NCBI GenBank assembly: GCA_007570785.1
Contig: ML662465.1
Location: forward strand, 4,785,902 to 4,849,901
Direction of reading: 5' to 3'
DNA: 64,000 bases
Origin: Antilocapra americana
Lineage: Eukaryota > Chordata > Mammalia > Artiodactyla > Antilocapridae
Part shown: positions 1-10,863 of the stretch, in pieces
Numbering within the stretch: the first letter of the stretch is position 1
How the letters are laid out: each line of letters begins with the position of its first letter
Notes under the pieces: generated by a model
What the model saw: the letters and a program-made list of their open reading frames with translations, nothing else
What the model was told of the DNA's origin: nothing
Databases searched by the model: none
Made by a program: the position numbers and the translations under genes

Positions 1-364
1 GTCAGTGGCTCAATTCTGGTGGGGATGGGGGCATATACATCTCTCCTCTAGCCAAGTGGAGAGAGGTTGATCTGCATACTGAGACCTCACGAATAGCCCT
101 GCAAAACTCGAATAGGGTGAGTGTGCCCCCTCAAGTACCCCATTTCCTGACTGGAGAACCCACTCTTGTCTTTCAGATTGCTTTTTTATCTTTTCTTATA
201 TATAATACAAATGATGATACTGCCTATGACATGCAGGTGTACACACGAACCCCAAGTGCACACATGGACATTATCTTAGGGACTAGCACCGCTCTGTGCC
301 CCTTCAAAGACCCTGCACCTGAGACACTGACAAACACGTGACATGTCGCTAACAAAAATCGTCA

Positions 365-515
365 TCGGCTCCCCCTGAGTGCCTACTGTGTACCGGTCAT
401 GTACGGAGTGCTTTGTGCATCATGACCCTCCCCTGATGGAGAAACTGTTGTCATCCCTGTATTACAGATGATGCAACAGAGGAGCAGAGAGGGGAAACGA
501 CTTGTTCAAGTCCTC
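365..515 (+). repeat. MIR SINE remnant
   Basis: The stretch follows the MIR pattern in sense order: 'gtgcctactgtgt', a run of 'cctcc..tgatg', 'ttacagatgatgcaac', then an 'agaggggaaacgacttg' block equal to the usual 'agaggttaagtaacttgc' part. It is old and diverged, with fuzzy borders. Confidence 0.6.
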
Positions 516-1029
516 CAGGTATAAAACAATCAAGAGATGGTTTATTGGACCCACTGTATTCATGAGGGTCAGACACGATCAGGAATACTGTGCTCAACCC
601 TGTGTCGGCATTTCAAGATGGATGTTGCTAATCTGGAGAACAACAGATGATGTCATATGGGACATGCTTATAGGTGGAGATGGGGCGTGTTTAGCCCAGT
701 AATTGCAGATTTCCAGAGTATCAGAGAAAGAGGCTCTGGTTGACAGAACAGGACTCAGTGATGGAAATTCTGATGAGGCTGATTTGGTATCACTGGCAAC
801 AATCGGATGGACCACAATGTGGAACTCACTGCCTCTAAAGAACCCCATGACTGAATACCAGGAATTGTCCAGAGAGAAACAGGACTCATCAGGGATTCTC
901 CGAATCTAATCATTTGGGGTGTGCAGGGCTGGGAGATGTGAGAAGCACCTGGGAGGCTTTCTTAAACTACATGTCCTTTGCCCCGGGGCATCCTGGTAGT
1001 GCCTCTAATGGAGTCAGACTCTGAATCCT

Positions 1030-1180
1030 CACGTCCTCTCACATTGGCTGAATGAACTTGGACAGAGCACTCAACTTTTATTAGCTTCTATTTCCTCTTC
1101 CATGACATGGAATAATAGCACCTGCGTAATATTTTGTTTTGAGGATTTGCTCAGATGCTATGTGTGAACTGCTTAATATG
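1030..1180 (-). repeat. MIR SINE remnant
   Basis: Reverse-oriented MIR core: a 'ttcctcttccatgacatggaataatagcacc' type block, split here over 1090-1123, followed by 'gaggatttgctcagatgc', matches the reverse complement of the MIR centre. Diverged, approximate borders. Confidence 0.5.
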
Positions 1181-2031
1181 GCCAGGTAAGTGGTCATGAA
1201 ATTGATAATAATAATATCAAAACAAGCACCACTTTCACTATCATTTTTCACATCTGAGAGCTTCATGACTTCTGGTTTCTATGACAAAGTTTATGTTCAG
1301 CCTTACTACTTTTCAGCCTCAGCCAGCAGTTACAACCCATAATGAAGTCACCAGGTCTCCCCTGTACTTTAACAAAGAAATATCCTTCTGGTAGAATCAC
1401 AGTCCTGATTAATCCAGGAGAAAACTCCTCCTCCCTGCCGAGTCCTTGGGGACAGAAGCGCTCCCACATGCACACGACCTTGGGAAATGTGAGACTTTCA
1501 CTCTTACAACAATTCCCCGAGAGCCATATCCACACCCAGAGCCTCCGGGAGGGCTTTACGAGTACGCCAGCTTCTGCTTCATTCTGGTGTGCCTTGGGTG
1601 GGAGCTGGCTGGGGATTCTGTCTTCTTTACTGACTCAGATGGAGTGTATATTTCAGAATTAAATTTAAATACTGTTGAGATAAACAACATGACCTTTTCA
1701 ATGTCAGTTTGAAGAGAAAATGACACAGTCAAACCAAGGAAAGACCGAGGGCAAAATTAGATTCTTTATCACAGTCCAAAAATGGATCTGAACTCGGCTC
1801 ACCCAAAAACCATTCCCCCAAAGCTGCCAGCTCAGACGGTTACAATAATTGAATCAATAAAACAAAAACACAACATCCATGGTCTTTCCCGCATATATCG
1901 AGGCTGTGCAGACGGAAATCTCCATTTCTGTACCCAGTGCCTTTGAGTATCAGTATGAGCACTTACAGACATGTTCATCGAGGTCCACCCCTCGGACCAA
2001 GGGCACACACGTCAGAGAGAGGAAAAGAGCT

Positions 2032-2072
2032 TGTTATGATGTGGACCCAAAAAATGTTATGATGTGGACCCA
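2032..2072. repeat. 23-bp tandem duplication close to a PRKCB splice donor
   Basis: The 18-mer TGTTATGATGTGGACCCA occurs at 2032-2049 and again at 2055-2072, separated by five A-rich bases, so the period is 23 bp. The two copies are identical over 18 bases, which suggests a recent slip. In the transcript it lies 28-68 nt after the end of the exon at 2100-2240. Confidence 0.9.
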
Positions 2073-2099
2073 ACCACCTTTAGAGAACAGTTTACTTAC

Positions 2100-2240
2100 G
2101 GCTTTCGGCTTATATGGGGGCTGAATCTCTTTGCGTTCAAGTTTCTCCCAGTCAATATACCGGAAAAACGCATGCTCTTTGATGTCACGTTCTCCTTCAG
2201 GTCCACAACCCAGACGTTTGCCTGGGTGTTTGGTCATCAG
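2100..2240 (-). CDS. PRKCB: PRKCB coding exon: end of kinase domain and start of C-tail (residues 575-621)
   Basis: This 141-bp exon (47 codons, phase 0 at both ends) encodes [13 protein letters not shown] through IQPPYKPKA. It covers the last helices of the kinase C-lobe (the conserved arginine of KRLGCG pairs with the APE glutamate in this kinase family) and the start of the AGC-kinase C-tail, which wraps back over the catalytic core. The residues [21 protein letters not shown] distinguish beta from the alpha and gamma isozymes. The acceptor is TTGAAG before 2240 and the donor is GTAAGT after 2100. PPYKPKA is the last stretch common to betaI and betaII; what follows is set by alternative splicing outside the window. 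The turn and hydrophobic phosphorylation motifs are therefore absent here, as expected, not lost. Confidence 0.97.
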
Positions 2241-3409
2241 CTTCAAGAGAAAGAGAAATGCAGAATGAATTTCAGAAGAGGAAATGTGGGACTCAGAAAT
2301 GATCGCTCCTATGAATGAGGGAAGACAGCATAAAGAAGAGTCCCAGCAAAATCTTTATTTCTGGTTTTTCATCCCAGCAGTGATTTCCCAGCCAGGTCTT
2401 TCTAACAGGAGGACCCGGCAGCAGTGTCTGCTACTCCTTGTCCCAGAGCGAAGTCTCTTACAGGTAATCCCACTGCAGCCTGACTGTGGCCCTGAACTTC
2501 AAGTCAGAAATATCACATGGTGCATTTTGATATAAGAATGACTTCTACGCAATTACTGATGCATTTAATGAGAACAGTTTCAATATCTTCAAATTCTCCT
2601 CCTGCCACCATGAGGAAACGGGAGTTTGACCAAAGCAAAGGGCACGTTCATTCAGATAATATTTGCATTTCTCAGTAAAGCGCTTGTGAAAATGACAAGA
2701 CAGAAGAAAAAATATTAGTCAAATGGACCCAAGTTTCAAGTAATTACTTTCTGAAAGCTCATTAAATAGTCAAAATCTAGCCTAGCTCATTTCCCTCGTA
2801 TCACACATTACACTAAACTCCGCTGAGGTTTCTTTGGTGTCCCATTTAAATTACTTAATTATCAAAACCCTCCATCTTTGGGTCTCTGAGCCAGTGCTAA
2901 ATAACAAGATGAATAGACGCTCCAAGATGAAACCAGACAGGCTCCCTCTTGTAAATGAGTCCAAAGCAGCAGGAAAATATCTCTGATCTCAAGACTTAAG
3001 CAAATGCACAGAGAGTTAAGTCGGAGGAGTTGATGATTAATTTTTTAAAAAAGAAAGATCAGCAAGAGGCCATCAAAAGAAGAAATAAAACGATTGAAAC
3101 ATACAAGACCATGAAACTTCCTGGTGTTGACTTGACACCAAGAAGTCCATGACATCAGACTCCTCAGATTTTTGCCCAGGGCTTAAGGATTATCGGGGGG
3201 AAGGGATGAATTCAGCAATTCACACCTACTCTGTTGGACTTTCAGCTCAGCCTGACTCTTGCTACAGATAATCTGTCATCAGAAACTACCCTCCTACCCA
3301 CACACACACAGAAGCACATACTTTCCACATATGCTTTATCTTCTAGGGGAAAAATAAGCCTGTACTTCTGTTTCTAAGCTACTTCTTTATAAATTTTATG
3401 CCTAGTCTT

Positions 3410-3585
3410 ACCCGAGTCTCACAATGACCCAATGAGTTGGGTGTTTTAGTTTTACCCCACTTGAGTGACAAGGCAGTTGACACTCAGAGGGTTAAGCAAC
3501 TGGCAAGGACTCACAGAGACAGTAGATGTCAGAGCTGGGATTGGATCTCACCTCTGGTGACCTCTAAAACTTGGACTTTTAGAGG
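3410..3585 (+). repeat. MIR SINE remnant
   Basis: MIR-like order: 'gagtctcacaatgaccc', 'gagtgacaaggcagttgacactcagagggttaagcaactggc' in diverged form across 3462-3503, then 'gtagatgtcagagctgggattgga'. Borders are approximate. Confidence 0.6.
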
Positions 3586-3755
3586 CAGAGATTCCATGTG
3601 GTTTCCCCAGGGATGATTCTGTGGTCTCACTTGGTCAGGAAAAGTTTAGGGAGGGCAAGCACATTGGGCCAAATCTTGACTTTTGTGTAGGGTTAGAATG
3701 GGAGGAAAGAAAAGGTTACGAGGCCTTGGTTAGCACAACCAGAAATCCTAGCCAC

Positions 3756-4118
3756 AGCAGCTTCTGGGGCTTCCCTGGTGGCTCAGTGGTAAAGAATCTG
3801 CTGCCAGTGCAGGAGATGTGGGTTCAATCTCTGGTCTGGGAAGATACCACGTGCTGCGGAGCAGCTAAGCCTGTGTGCCAATACCACTGAGCCTGTGCTC
3901 CAGAGCCCAAGAACTGCCACTGCGGAGGCCACGAGCCGTAACTACTGAAGCCCATGCTCCACAACAAGACAAGCTGTGCAGGGAGAAGCCAGTACACTGC
4001 AACGGGTCAGCAGCCCCACTTGCCCCAATTAGGGAGAAGCCCGGGCAGCAATGAAGACCCAGCACAGCCCAAAATACATGAATGAATAAAATGATATACA
4101 AAAAGCTAGCAGCTTCTG
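3756..4118 (+). mobile_element. CHR-type tRNA-Glu SINE with 11-bp TSD
   Basis: The SINE body at 3767-4107 starts with GGCTTCCCTGGTGGCTCAG, carries the tRNA-derived B-box-like 'ggttcaatctctgg', then the long CHR body ('ctgagcctgtgctc', 'ccacaacaagacaag', 'gaagacccagcacagcc') and an A-rich tail. It is flanked by a perfect target-site duplication AGCAGCTTCTG at 3756-3766 and 4108-4118. CHR SINEs are shared by ruminants and whales, so this is older than the Bov-A copies. Confidence 0.9.
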
Positions 4119-4345
4119 TGTCCTGAGCACTTCCTGTGTGCCCGGGCTCTGTGCCTAAGGCTTCCCAGCTATTACCCATTACTCTTTCATCTTCACAACA
4201 TTAAGGCCTCAGAAACTATTATCCTCATTTTCCACATAAAGACGCTGAGTCCAGAGAAGCAGGCACCTGCCTAAGATCACCCAGCTAAGTAGCAGAGCTG
4301 TGCTTTGAACAGATCAGCCTGGCCCAGAGTCTTGACGCTCCATCT
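4119..4345 (+). repeat. MIR SINE remnant
   Basis: Sense MIR: 'ctgagcacttcctgtgtgcc', 'ttatcctcattttccacata', 'cctaagatcacccagctaag', 'agcagagctgtgctttgaac'. It begins directly after the CHR-type SINE insertion. Confidence 0.7.
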
Positions 4346-4489
4346 TATAGTTTCTTAGTGTTTTCACCCTGATGTATGGCCAGTTGGGGCTTCTGTCTGC
4401 TTTAAGTTTATTCAAAGGGGGAGTGGTGATCCGAGCAAACTGTATACTAATTTTTTTTTTTTATGGTGGAAAATAGGGTCTTTAATGGG

Positions 4490-4850
4490 ATGGATAACAG
4501 CAGTCCCTAACCTTTTTGGCACTGGGGACCAGTTTAAAGGAAGATATTTTTTCTTTGGACTGGGGTGGGGGTGTGGTTTGGGGATCATTCAAGCGGATTA
4601 TATTTATGGTGCACTTCACTCTTCTTATTATTACATCAGCTTCACTTCAAATCATCAGGCACTAGATCTTGGAAGTTGGGGGCCCCTAGATAACAGGACA
4701 TTTTCAAATAGAATGGGACTTTTTTTTTCAAAAACCTATCTCACTTTCCATGTAAATAGGAGAATGCTAGGTGAAGGAAAACCACTGCAGAAACACCCCA
4801 GCACTAATGCGAGGCTGTGCTCAGCTCTTGAACGCTGAGCTCCAGCGCCC
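4490..4850 (+). mobile_element. MER1-like hAT-Charlie nonautonomous DNA transposon remnant
   Basis: The start CAGCAGTCCCTAACCTTTTT followed by 'ggcactggggaccagttt' is the typical end of a Charlie-related MER1-type element, and 'attcaagcggattatattta' with 'gtgcacttcac' and 'atcatcaggcactagat' fit its interior. The family name is from memory and the right border is vague, so the class is more secure than the exact name. Confidence 0.5.
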
Positions 4851-5234
4851 GAAGCCAGCCATGCAGACAGCTGGACTTAATCACTCTTCCGATCTCTGAT
4901 CAACTCCCAGACGCATCCCCTGGGGCCCACAGTTCAGAAGGAAGCATTTGGCTGTTCACTTGAGCATCACTCCTTCTGTGGAGCATCAACCTTGAAGAAA
5001 AAGCCCACACGGGACTCAGCCAACTCAACTCAGAAAGGTCCCCAAACCCAATAGTAAGAAAGTTACCCTCGCTAATCCTGAAGGTTATGGGTCTGAAATT
5101 AATAGAAATCTGCTCTACCAGGGAAACTGCTAATTGGAGCTGAAGCTGAATGCAGCTGACCTGGAAAACCCTTTTCTCCATGACCCACTTAGAACCCCAG
5201 CTGTCTAGGCAGGCAGGGCTGTGAAGGGGAAAGT

Positions 5235-5440
5235 TTTGAACATGCATGGGGCACCTACTATGTGCCAACACTATGTCAGGAGATTCCTCTTCTGTTACCT
5301 CATCATTTAACACTCTTCCAAAATTCTGCATAGTGAGGATCATTAGTCCATCTTTGGAGATAAAGAAACAGAAGCCCACAGGTGCAAAGTAATATGCTCA
5401 AGACCGTGCACCTAGGAAGCGGAAGGCCTGAAATGTATAA
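5235..5440 (+). repeat. MIR SINE remnant
   Basis: Sense MIR signature: 'cacctactatgtgccaacac', 'aaagaaacagaagcccacag', 'aatatgctcaagaccgtgca'. Diverged and approximate. Confidence 0.6.
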
Positions 5441-5595
5441 ATAATCTTGAGCTCCCAAACCCCCCACTTTAAAAATCCAAGTCATGGGGAATGCAAACTC
5501 AAATATTGAGAGGAGGTTAGCGTGTAACATGGCAGTGCAGGAGTCGTAACCCAAGGGTCTTGGAACAGAGTGCCAGACTCTCTACTGAGTTCCTT

Positions 5596-5803
5596 GTATT
5601 AACTCATCTCACGATCAGAGAACCCTGTGTGTGGTCCCATACATGTGTCCCCAATCTGCAGATGAGGTGGAACAACTGCCCGGCGGTCACGGGGTTAATA
5701 ATGCTCGGACTTGAACTCAGATGCAGGTATCTGCCCAGAAAAATCGGGAGAGGAGCGGACACATGCTATCTGAAGGACAGACCGGCTTCTAATACAGCTG
5801 ACT
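5596..5803 (+). repeat. Local duplication, copy 1 (contains a MIR remnant)
   Basis: This 0.2-kb segment is repeated at 6266-6474. Shared blocks include 'actcatct..gatcagagaa', 'ggtcccatac.tg.gtcccc', 'ctgcagatga.gt.gaacaac', 'ggacttgaa.tca.atg' and 'tctgcccagaaaa'. Part of it reads as a MIR core. The copies differ at roughly one base in six by eye and by a small insertion in copy 2. Similarity stops abruptly at both ends, which fits duplication rather than two independent MIR insertions. Confidence 0.8.
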
Positions 5804-5897
5804 GACGCCTTGCAGGAATGACAGACCAGCATGGAGAGATTAGATTTTTCAAAAGAAACTGGAAAGCTGAATGTTAGAGGAAATCCCCTGATCTTTA

Positions 5898-6225
5898 AAT
5901 GTTGCCAATTTTTTTTTCCTCCAGTGATTTTATTTCTTTGTTTTTATTGGACTATTACTGCTTGACACAGTAATGTTAGTTTCTGTTGTACAATGAAGAG
6001 AATCAGCTATATGTATATATATATCCCCTCCCTCTTGGACCTCCCTCCCATCCACCTCCATCTAGGTCATCACAGAGCATGGAGCTGAGCTTCCTGTGCT
6101 TTATAACAGGTTTCTGCTAGCTAGCTATTTTACACATGGTAGTGCTATGTGTCAATTCTAATCTCCCAATTCACCCTACCCTCCTCCCTCCCCTTGTCCA
6201 CATGTCTATTCTCTAATGTTGGCAA
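5898..6225 (-). mobile_element. L1 3' UTR fragment, reverse orientation, with TSD
   Basis: Read on the minus strand, 5909-6214 is an artiodactyl L1 3' UTR: 'gacatgtggacaaggggagg', 'agcacaggaagctcagctcc', 'gatgacctagatggaggtgg', 'gctgattctcttcattgtac', then an A-rich end. The flanks AATGTTGCCAA (5898-5908) and AATGTTGGCAA (6215-6225) form an 11-bp target-site duplication with one mismatch. The insertion lies between the two copies of the local duplication. Confidence 0.85.
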
Positions 6226-6265
6226 CTATTTAACAAACTAAGAGCCTCCTCTCTCCCCACCCTGT

Positions 6266-6474
6266 ATTGACTCATCTAGTGATCAGAGAATCCTCATCAC
6301 ATGGGCGGTCCCATACGTGGGTCCCCAGTCTGCAGATGAAGTTGAACAACTTCCCGGCTGTCACAGGGTGAATAATGCTTGGACTTGAATTCAAATGTGG
6401 ATTTCTGCCCAGAAAATTCAGGAGAGGAGAGGACACATTTTTATCTGAAGGAAAGACTGGCTTCCAATACAGTC
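6266..6474 (+). repeat. Local duplication, copy 2 (contains a MIR remnant)
   Basis: Partner of 5596-5803, in the same orientation and 670 bp to the right. It carries a small extra 'tcatcacatggg'-type insertion near 6295 and otherwise stays colinear up to 'aatacag', after which the two copies diverge completely. A pyrimidine-rich run follows. Confidence 0.8.
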
Positions 6475-6573
6475 TCTCCCTCTCTCTCCATCCTATATGA
6501 TGACTGCAGGGGTTTGCCCTGGCCTTGTTCTATGCCCTCTCTTTGCCAAACCCCTCGTTTAAGCTCCTCACGA

Positions 6574-6884
6574 ACAGCTCAGCTGGTAAAGAATCCACCT
6601 GCAATGCAGGAGACCCCAGTTCGATTCTTGGGCTGGGAAGATCCCCTGGAGAAAGGATAGGCTACCCACTCCAGTATTCTTGGGCTTCCCTGGTGGCTCA
6701 GATGGTAAAGAACCAGCCTGCAATGTAGGAGACCTGGGTTTGATCTCTGGGTCAGGAAGATCCCCTGGAGGAGGGCGTGGCAACCCACTCCAGTATTCTT
6801 GCCTGGAGAATCCCATGGACAGAGAATCCTGGCGGGTCCACGGGGGTCACAAAGAGTCGGACACGGCTGAGTGACTAAGCAAGC
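6574..6884 (+). mobile_element. BOV-A2 SINE (dimer)
   Basis: Two Bov-A units in tandem. The first runs to 'cactccagtattcttg' at about 6681. The second starts GGCTTCCCTGGTGGCTCAG and ends with 'cacaaagagtcggacacggc' and 'gagtgactaag'. The dimer arrangement is typical of BOV-A2, which shares its 3' end with BovB and is thought to be mobilised by it. I could not identify a convincing TSD. Confidence 0.88.
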
Positions 6885-8259
6885 ACATGAACTCCCCACG
6901 CCCTGTACCTCCTCTTCCCTCTTCCTGTCTCATACCTTCAAAAACTATTTTCAAACTATAAATTTTAAGATGTTAGGGACCGAGATGAATTCACATATGT
7001 CTTCCCCAGGGATATTTGCATCCTAACCTATGCAGCTGACACACAAAGCTTAGGTGATTCACTGAGAGTGGGAATTCAGGCAGCATGACAAGGTGCTTCT
7101 AGATGGAGGTTGGCCCAGCTGTTATAAACCTCCTGAGTTTAGTTTTCCTTCACTCAGGCCAGCTCACACGCCATCTGACGGGCTAGGAAGGGCAGGGCTG
7201 GGTTGGGCAATGAGAAATCTGCAAACACAATGAGGATCTAGAGCCAGCAGCCCTTGGTTATCCAGACACACAAGTGGGCATGCTCTACCCTGAGCCGTGC
7301 TGGTACTGCCGACTGGCGGGAAGGAAAACTTCATAAAGACAGCATCCTTGAGCCCTGTTCTCTGGGGTCTCACGGTGTTACTTTCACACTTTCATCAGAG
7401 TTGAAGAGTTACCGCATTTGAATCATATACTTAAAAGGCAGTGGTTTTTAATCAACACAGGGACTTGTTCACAATACAGATAGATGCTAAGCTTAATCTC
7501 TAGAGGGGAGGCTGAGGTGTGTGCCTTTGAAAAAAGCACCGCAGGTCATTCTGATGGTGCCAACGTAGAGGACCACTGGTCTCCAGGGATTCACCCAGGA
7601 CACTGTGAGCACGCCTTGGCCAAACACGAGATCGAAACAAGCAATCCTTACCCAAAACAGGTGTCCTGCTTTGTTCACAGGCTAATTTGCATACATCACA
7701 ATGTACAAACTTGCAAACTTTTCAGTCATTTGTGGGTTAGGGGGAGAGTGGGAGTTGGGAGACACTCAATTTGGGTCAACTTATCTAGAGGATCCCGTAA
7801 ACTCAATACTGTGATTATTTTCTTAGGACAAAAGTCACACGCTCTTACTATTAACTAAACTCGTAGGCCCAGCGCTGAGTGAGGCTGACGGGTCATTCAT
7901 GCCGCGACCCTCTTGGGTACCTTCCCCAGGTTCCAGCTCTTTGGCAAAGTTTCTGGGCTCCCCACCTCATTCATTCCATAAGCCTTCCTCTGTACTGGCC
8001 TAGAGCCTGGAGCCCAGCCAGCAGCAAGGTGCTGTTGCAGGCAGGTCTCTATGGTATTTCTGTGTGAACTAGAAGAAAGCTCCCTTTCCTCTGGGAGGCA
8101 GCAGGTCTGTGCCGGGCTCACAGGCTGGCCAGTGGACCAGGGGTGGAGTTTGACCTCCACTACCCTTCCCCCACCCCAGGCGAAGCATCCTTGTGCAGGG
8201 CATGACCTGCATCCCTGCACCCCTGTAGGTGGTGGTCCTGGCTGCCAGCTTTCACTCAC

Positions 8260-8367
8260 CCCTTTGCAGATGGCCACAGCTTCCTTGGACATGGACTTCG
8301 GATAAGCCACATTGTGTTCCATGATCGACTGGAAGAGTTCATCCTCGTCCTCCCCTTCAAAGGGTGC
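8260..8367 (-). CDS. PRKCB: PRKCB coding exon: kinase C-lobe (residues 539-574)
   Basis: The exon has 108 bp, 36 codons and phase 0 at both ends. It encodes [20 protein letters not shown] followed by [16 protein letters not shown]. This is the C-lobe segment after helix F, with the acidic GEDEDEL loop typical of conventional PKCs; it helps shape the substrate-binding side of the kinase. The acceptor is CCACAG before 8367 and the donor is GTGAGT after 8260. It sits only 289 bp from the preceding exon, the shortest intron in the window. There are no stops or indels relative to the family pattern. The length is a multiple of three, so skipping it would keep frame but break the kinase fold. Confidence 0.97.
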
Positions 8368-8758
<391 letters not shown>

Positions 8759-8834
8759 TCAGGGAGATGTGCAGGTTCTTGCAGTGGCTGAGAATGAATA
8801 TACGCTTCTCTTACAATAAGAGTGGAGCATCCCT

Positions 8835-8854
8835 GGGTGGGGGTGGGGGTGGGG
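8835..8854 (+). other. G-quadruplex-type tract near an exon
   Basis: Four G runs of 3, 5, 5 and 4 bases are separated by single T loops. This is the strongest type of G-quadruplex motif in DNA. In the PRKCB transcript, which comes from the other strand, it reads as C runs separated by A, about 98-117 nt before the exon at 8657-8737. Confidence 0.85.
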
Positions 8855-9399
8855 AGAGAGTTCTTCCTTTGCCTGACACCCGCCCACTGTGAAAGATTAA
8901 ATTGGCCGTCACAGTCCCAGATGTGGGCCTCTGTCTAAAGGAGTGAACAGGGAGTCCAGTGTCCACCGAAGCTATTTCTTCACCTTAAGAAGATGGATAT
9001 CCTTTACAGAGAGACCTGCAGGCAGGGAAGGCATCTGTGTATGTCACATTGCTTTTTCAAAGCACTTAGGAAGGTTGTGTTATTTTTAATTTTAATACAG
9101 TGAGCACTGCATTTTAAAGGAGAAAACTCGTTTTTTTTTCTCATGACAAAAGTAATAACATTTACACAACAATGTGAACATATGTAAGACTACTGAACCG
9201 TATGCTTAGAAACCGTTAGGATGGTGATGTGTTTTTCTGCCACAATTAAAAATTTTTAAGTTAAAAAATGTAACAGCAGTTATTATTTATTTAAAATATA
9301 GATATACTATGCAATTAAAATAGATCTTTATGAAGAGAAACATTATGATTGATATTTGGTCTATTTTCCTCTAGATTTTTTTCTATTAATATTTATTAA

Positions 9400-9720
9400 A
9401 CTCTGTGTGTATGCATGTGCTTTACATAAATACTTTAATATATGGAACTTTAATAAAGCATTCATTTAGAATTTCCATGCTAATATCCGCACATCAACAT
9501 AACCAGCTTTTACCTCTGCATAATGTTCCATTGGATGGATATACCAAAACCAATTTCATCAATACCCAACTGATTAGGTTCTTCCATGTAATTAGATATG
9601 TGGACATCTGTCCAATTTTCTCTCCTTAAGATAAACTCCTAGGAGTAGAACTGGTGAATCAAATGGTATATCTAGTTTTAAAGGTTTTCATACTTACGAC
9701 CAAATTGCCAGAGCATGGTA
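9400..9720. repeat. Probable old L1 remnant
   Basis: AT-rich sequence with phrases common in ancient L1 copies read in antisense ('taatgttccattggatggat', 'ctaggagtagaactggtgaa', 'ttgccagagcatgg'). Too diverged for me to assign a family or exact borders. Confidence 0.4.
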
Positions 9721-9744
9721 AAATCTAGAACAGCTGTGTGACCA

Positions 9745-9948
9745 TCCATTAGGATGTAGGGGTGAAAACTAACTGTATCAAACGGATTAGTAAAGGAATT
9801 AGGGATCGACATGTACACACTATTCTATTTTAAATGGATAACCAACACAGACCTACTGTATAGCACAGGGAACTCTGCTTCATGTCATGTGGCAGCCTGG
9901 ATGGGAGGGGAGTTTAGGAGTGAATGGATACACGTATATGTATGGCTG
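9745..9948 (+). mobile_element. L1 3' UTR, left part, split by BovB
   Basis: The sequence 'gggatcgacatgtacacact', 'agcacagggaactctgcttc' and 'catgtggcagcctggatggg' is a typical artiodactyl L1 3' UTR. It stops at 'gtatggctg' (9940-9948) and resumes with the same bases at 10867, so the two parts were one element before the BovB insertion. Confidence 0.85.
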
Positions 9949-10863
9949 GATAATATGGATACAAATCCATATAATATGGATACATATTACATGCAGGGTA
10001 CATCATGAGAAACACTGGGCTGGATGAAGCACAAGCTGGAATCAAAATTGCCAGGAGAAATATCAATACCTCAGACATGCAGATGACACCACCCTTGTGA
10101 CAGAAAGTGAAGAGGAACTCAAAAGCCTCTTGATGAAAGTGAAAGAGGAGAGTGAAAAAGTTGACTTAAAGCTCAACATTCAGAAAACTAAGATCATGGC
10201 ATCTGGTCCCATCATTTCATGGGAAATAGATGGGGAAACAGTGGAAACAGTGCCAGACTTTATTTTTTGGGGGGCTCCAAAATCACTGCAGATGGTGAAT
10301 GCAGCCATGAAATTAAAAGACACTTACTCCTTGGAAGGAAAGTTATGACCAACCTAGACTGCATATTAAAAAGCAGAGACATTACTTTGACAACAAAGGT
10401 CTGTCTAGTCAAGGCTATGGTTTTTCCAGTAGTCGTGTATGGATGTGAGAGTTGGACGGTGAAGAAAGCTGAGCAATGAAGAATTGATGCTTTTGAAGTG
10501 TGGTTTTGGAGAAGACTCTTGAGAGTCCCTTGGACTGCAAGGAGATCCAACCAGTCCATCCTAAAGGAGATGAGTCCTGAGTGTTCATTGGAAGGACTGA
10601 CGTTGAAGCTGAAACTCCAATACTTTGGCCATCTCATGAGAAGAGTTGGCTCATTGGACAAAACCCTAATGCTGGGAAGGACTGAGGGCAGGAGGAGAAG
10701 GGGATGACAGAGGATGAGATGGCTGGATGGCATCACCGACTCGATGGACATGAGTTTGGGTAGACTCCGGGAGTTGGTGATGGACAGGGAGGCCTGAGCT
10801 GCTGCGATTCATGGGGTCACAAAGAGTCGGACACGACTGAGCGACTGAACTGAACTGAACTGC
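9949..10863 (+). mobile_element. BovB LINE, 5'-truncated, inserted in an L1 3' UTR
   Basis: From about 9997 the sequence is the 3' part of BovB: the end of the reverse transcriptase region with HADD in place of the usual YADD catalytic box (10076-10087), the long C-terminal part, and the tail of 'gactgaactgaactgaactg'. The flanks TATGTATGGCTG (9937-9948) and TACGTATGGCTG (10864-10875) form a 12-bp TSD with one mismatch. The first 48 bases are not BovB; they hold two copies of ATAATATGGATACA (9950-9963, 9971-9984) and look like filler at the 5' junction. A stop codon at 10477-10479 breaks the reading frame. Confidence 0.9.

Larger units (their letters stand above)
1..2099 (-). other. PRKCB: PRKCB intron (partial), upstream of the isoform-specific C-terminal exons
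   Basis: This is the intron that follows the exon ending at 2100 in transcript order; it starts with GTAAGT at 2099-2094 on the minus strand and runs off the left edge. I looked on the minus strand for the betaI and betaII C-terminal exons (turn motif and hydrophobic motif residues) and found neither. It holds two MIR-like remnants (about 365-515 and 1030-1180) and a 23-bp tandem repeat near 2032-2072. I recognise nothing else in 520-1030 or 1180-2030. Confidence 0.85.
2241..8259 (-). other. PRKCB: PRKCB intron, 6.0 kb
   Basis: This intron starts with GTGAGT at 8259 and ends with AAG at 2243-2241 in transcript sense. It contains MIR remnants, a CHR-type SINE, a MER1-like DNA element, an L1 3' UTR piece, a duplicated MIR-bearing segment and a BOV-A2 SINE, listed separately. 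I recognise nothing in 2250-3400, 4860-5230 or 6890-8250; these look like unique intronic sequence. Confidence 0.9.

Noticed and set aside
1..2099. Expected betaI or betaII C-terminal exon of PRKCB
   Set aside because: No minus-strand stretch encodes the turn-motif or hydrophobic-motif tails; the intron simply continues off the left edge.
3767..3860. tRNA-Glu-like sequence at SINE heads
   Set aside because: These are tRNA-derived SINE promoters, not tRNA genes: no complete cloverleaf and they are fused to SINE bodies.
6568..6899. Overlapping open frames on both strands
   Set aside because: They are translations of a BOV-A2 SINE; similar frames recur at every Bov-A and Bov-tA copy.
10260..10751. 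163-codon open frame on the minus strand (and a similar one at 37515-38072)
   Set aside because: Antisense translation of BovB; the same frame recurs at each BovB copy.
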